In this document: positions 7,015 to 7,413 of the stretch, one piece after another
Layout of the letters: each line of letters opens with the position of its first letter
How positions within the stretch are numbered: position 1 is the stretch's first letter
Translations under genes and position numbers: made by a program
The notes under the pieces: generated by a model
Seen by the model: only the letters and a program-made list of their open reading frames with translations
The model's database searches: none
Told to the model about the DNA's origin: nothing
Assembly: GCA_039796915.1 (NCBI GenBank)
Contig: JBDKIU010000099.1
Span: 1 to 7,413 of the forward strand
Direction of reading: 5' to 3'
Source: REEB481 sp039796915
GTDB taxonomy: Bacteria > Bacteroidota > Bacteroidia > NS11-12g > UBA955
Length of the DNA: 7,413 nucleotides

Positions 7015-7047
7015 CAAAGTTACCTATTTCAACGGCGCACAGGCAAA
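7015..7047 (-). promoter_or_regulatory. Bacteroidota-type promoter for the ureohydrolase operon
   Basis: On the minus strand TTTG (7047-7044) is followed by 21 nt and then TAACTTTG (7022-7015). This is an exact match to the Bacteroidota housekeeping pattern, a -33 TTTG and a -7 TAnnTTTG. It lies just after the efp terminator and 11 nt before ATG 7003, so the transcript would have almost no 5' leader. It likely drives the ureohydrolase, cysteine desulfurase and pterin enzyme, and possibly the genes beyond. The pattern is seen in the sequence; its use is inferred. Confidence 0.75.
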
Positions 7048-7060
7048 TCTGCCGCACATG

Positions 7061-7086
7061 AAAAAGGCGACCCTTGGGCCGCCTTT
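7061..7086 (-). terminator. Intrinsic terminator after efp
   Basis: On the minus strand AAAGGCG, a G, then CCC pair with GGG, T and CGCCTTT. The result is a stem of about ten pairs with one G-T wobble and a tight CAAG loop, ending in TTTTT (7065-7061). It lies about 20 nt after the efp stop and just before the ureohydrolase promoter, so efp and the downstream operon are separate transcription units. Confidence 0.88.
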
Positions 7087-7107
7087 CGTGGTCATTTTTT
7101 GTACTGG

Positions 7108-7413
7108 TTAACCTTTCACACGTTCCATGTATTCACCACTGCGGGTGTCGATACGGATTTTATCTCCTGTATCACAAAACAAAGGAACCATTACGGTTGC
7201 GCCGGTTTCAACGGTGGCAGGCTTCAGGGTATTGGTAGCGGTATCGCCGCGTACGCCGGGTTCGGTATAGGTAATTTCCAGCGTTACATGCGCAGGAGCC
7301 TGAGCACCAATCACCAGATCACCTTCAAATGAAGCCGTGATGGTATCGCCTTCTTTCATGAATTTGGCGCCTTCTCCAAAAGCTTGTTTGTTGATGGGTA
7401 ATTGATCATAGGA
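7108..7413 (-). CDS. efp: Elongation factor P, C-terminal part (cut by window edge)
   Basis: EF-P binds the ribosome between the P and E sites and relieves stalling at consecutive prolines. The window holds the last 101 residues, about half to two-thirds of the protein. The reading frame stays open to position 7413, so an internal ATG at 7359 is not the real start. Visible hallmarks are the domain II strand V-T-L-E-I-T-Y-T-E-P-G-V-R-G-D-T, the highly conserved T-N-T-L-K-P-A-T-V-E-T-G-A, and the C-terminal domain III signature G-D-K-I-R-I-D-T-R-S-G-E-Y. The N-terminal KOW-like domain, which carries the modified lysine or its substitute, lies outside the window, so the modification type cannot be judged. 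The gene ends with TAA and is followed by an intrinsic terminator. Confidence 0.97.
   Translation of the reverse strand, partial: SYDQLPINKQAFGEGAKFMKEGDTITASFEGDLVIGAQAPAHVTLEITYTEPGVRGDTATNTLKPATVETGATVMVPLFCDTGDKIRIDTRSGEYMERVKG

Noticed and set aside
7004..7057. An N-terminal extension of the ureohydrolase from GTG 7057
   Set aside because: The codons overlap the -33 and -7 promoter elements, and family similarity begins only after ATG 7003.

Overview
The window looks like ordinary chromosomal housekeeping DNA from a member of the Bacteroidota, possibly near the Chitinophagales; the lower rank is a guess. The main evidence is a promoter that matches the Bacteroidota pattern exactly (TTTG, 21 nt, TAnnTTTG) upstream of a ureohydrolase gene. 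Start codons also lack clear Shine-Dalgarno sequences, and the proteins resemble Bacteroidota versions of their families. Every supported gene lies on the minus strand, so transcription runs from position 7413 towards 1.

In transcription order: the 3' part of efp (elongation factor P) enters from the right edge and ends in a strong intrinsic terminator (7061-7086). A new promoter (7015-7047) then starts a compact run. It holds an agmatinase/arginase-family ureohydrolase (start 7003), a cysteine desulfurase overlapping it by one base, and a 6-pyruvoyl-tetrahydropterin synthase/QueD-family enzyme with a TTG start 18 nt further on. After 68 nt comes a small FtsB/DivIC-like division protein, and after another 93 nt dnaN, the sliding clamp. 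A second intrinsic terminator (2872-2902) closes dnaN. Then comes priA, the replication-restart helicase, and 9 nt after its stop an alpha/beta hydrolase that runs off the left edge.

The genes cover translation (EF-P), guanidino-compound hydrolysis, sulfur mobilisation, pterin or queuosine precursor synthesis, cell division (FtsB-like) and replication (DnaN, PriA). Their proximity is consistent with a growth-linked operon string, but no single shared pathway is evident. There are no tRNAs, rRNAs, CRISPR arrays, insertion sequences or phage genes, and no gene-free stretch longer than 100 bases.

No new biological system stands out. The observation most worth checking is in PriA: helicase motif VI, normally GRAGR-like with two arginines, reads L-A-H-V-G-S, and motif V is altered too, while the Walker A and B motifs and all eight zinc cysteines are intact. 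Smaller points are the PTPS-type C-x5-HGH signature of the pterin enzyme, the almost leaderless ureohydrolase message, and two weak DnaA-box-like sites upstream of dnaN.
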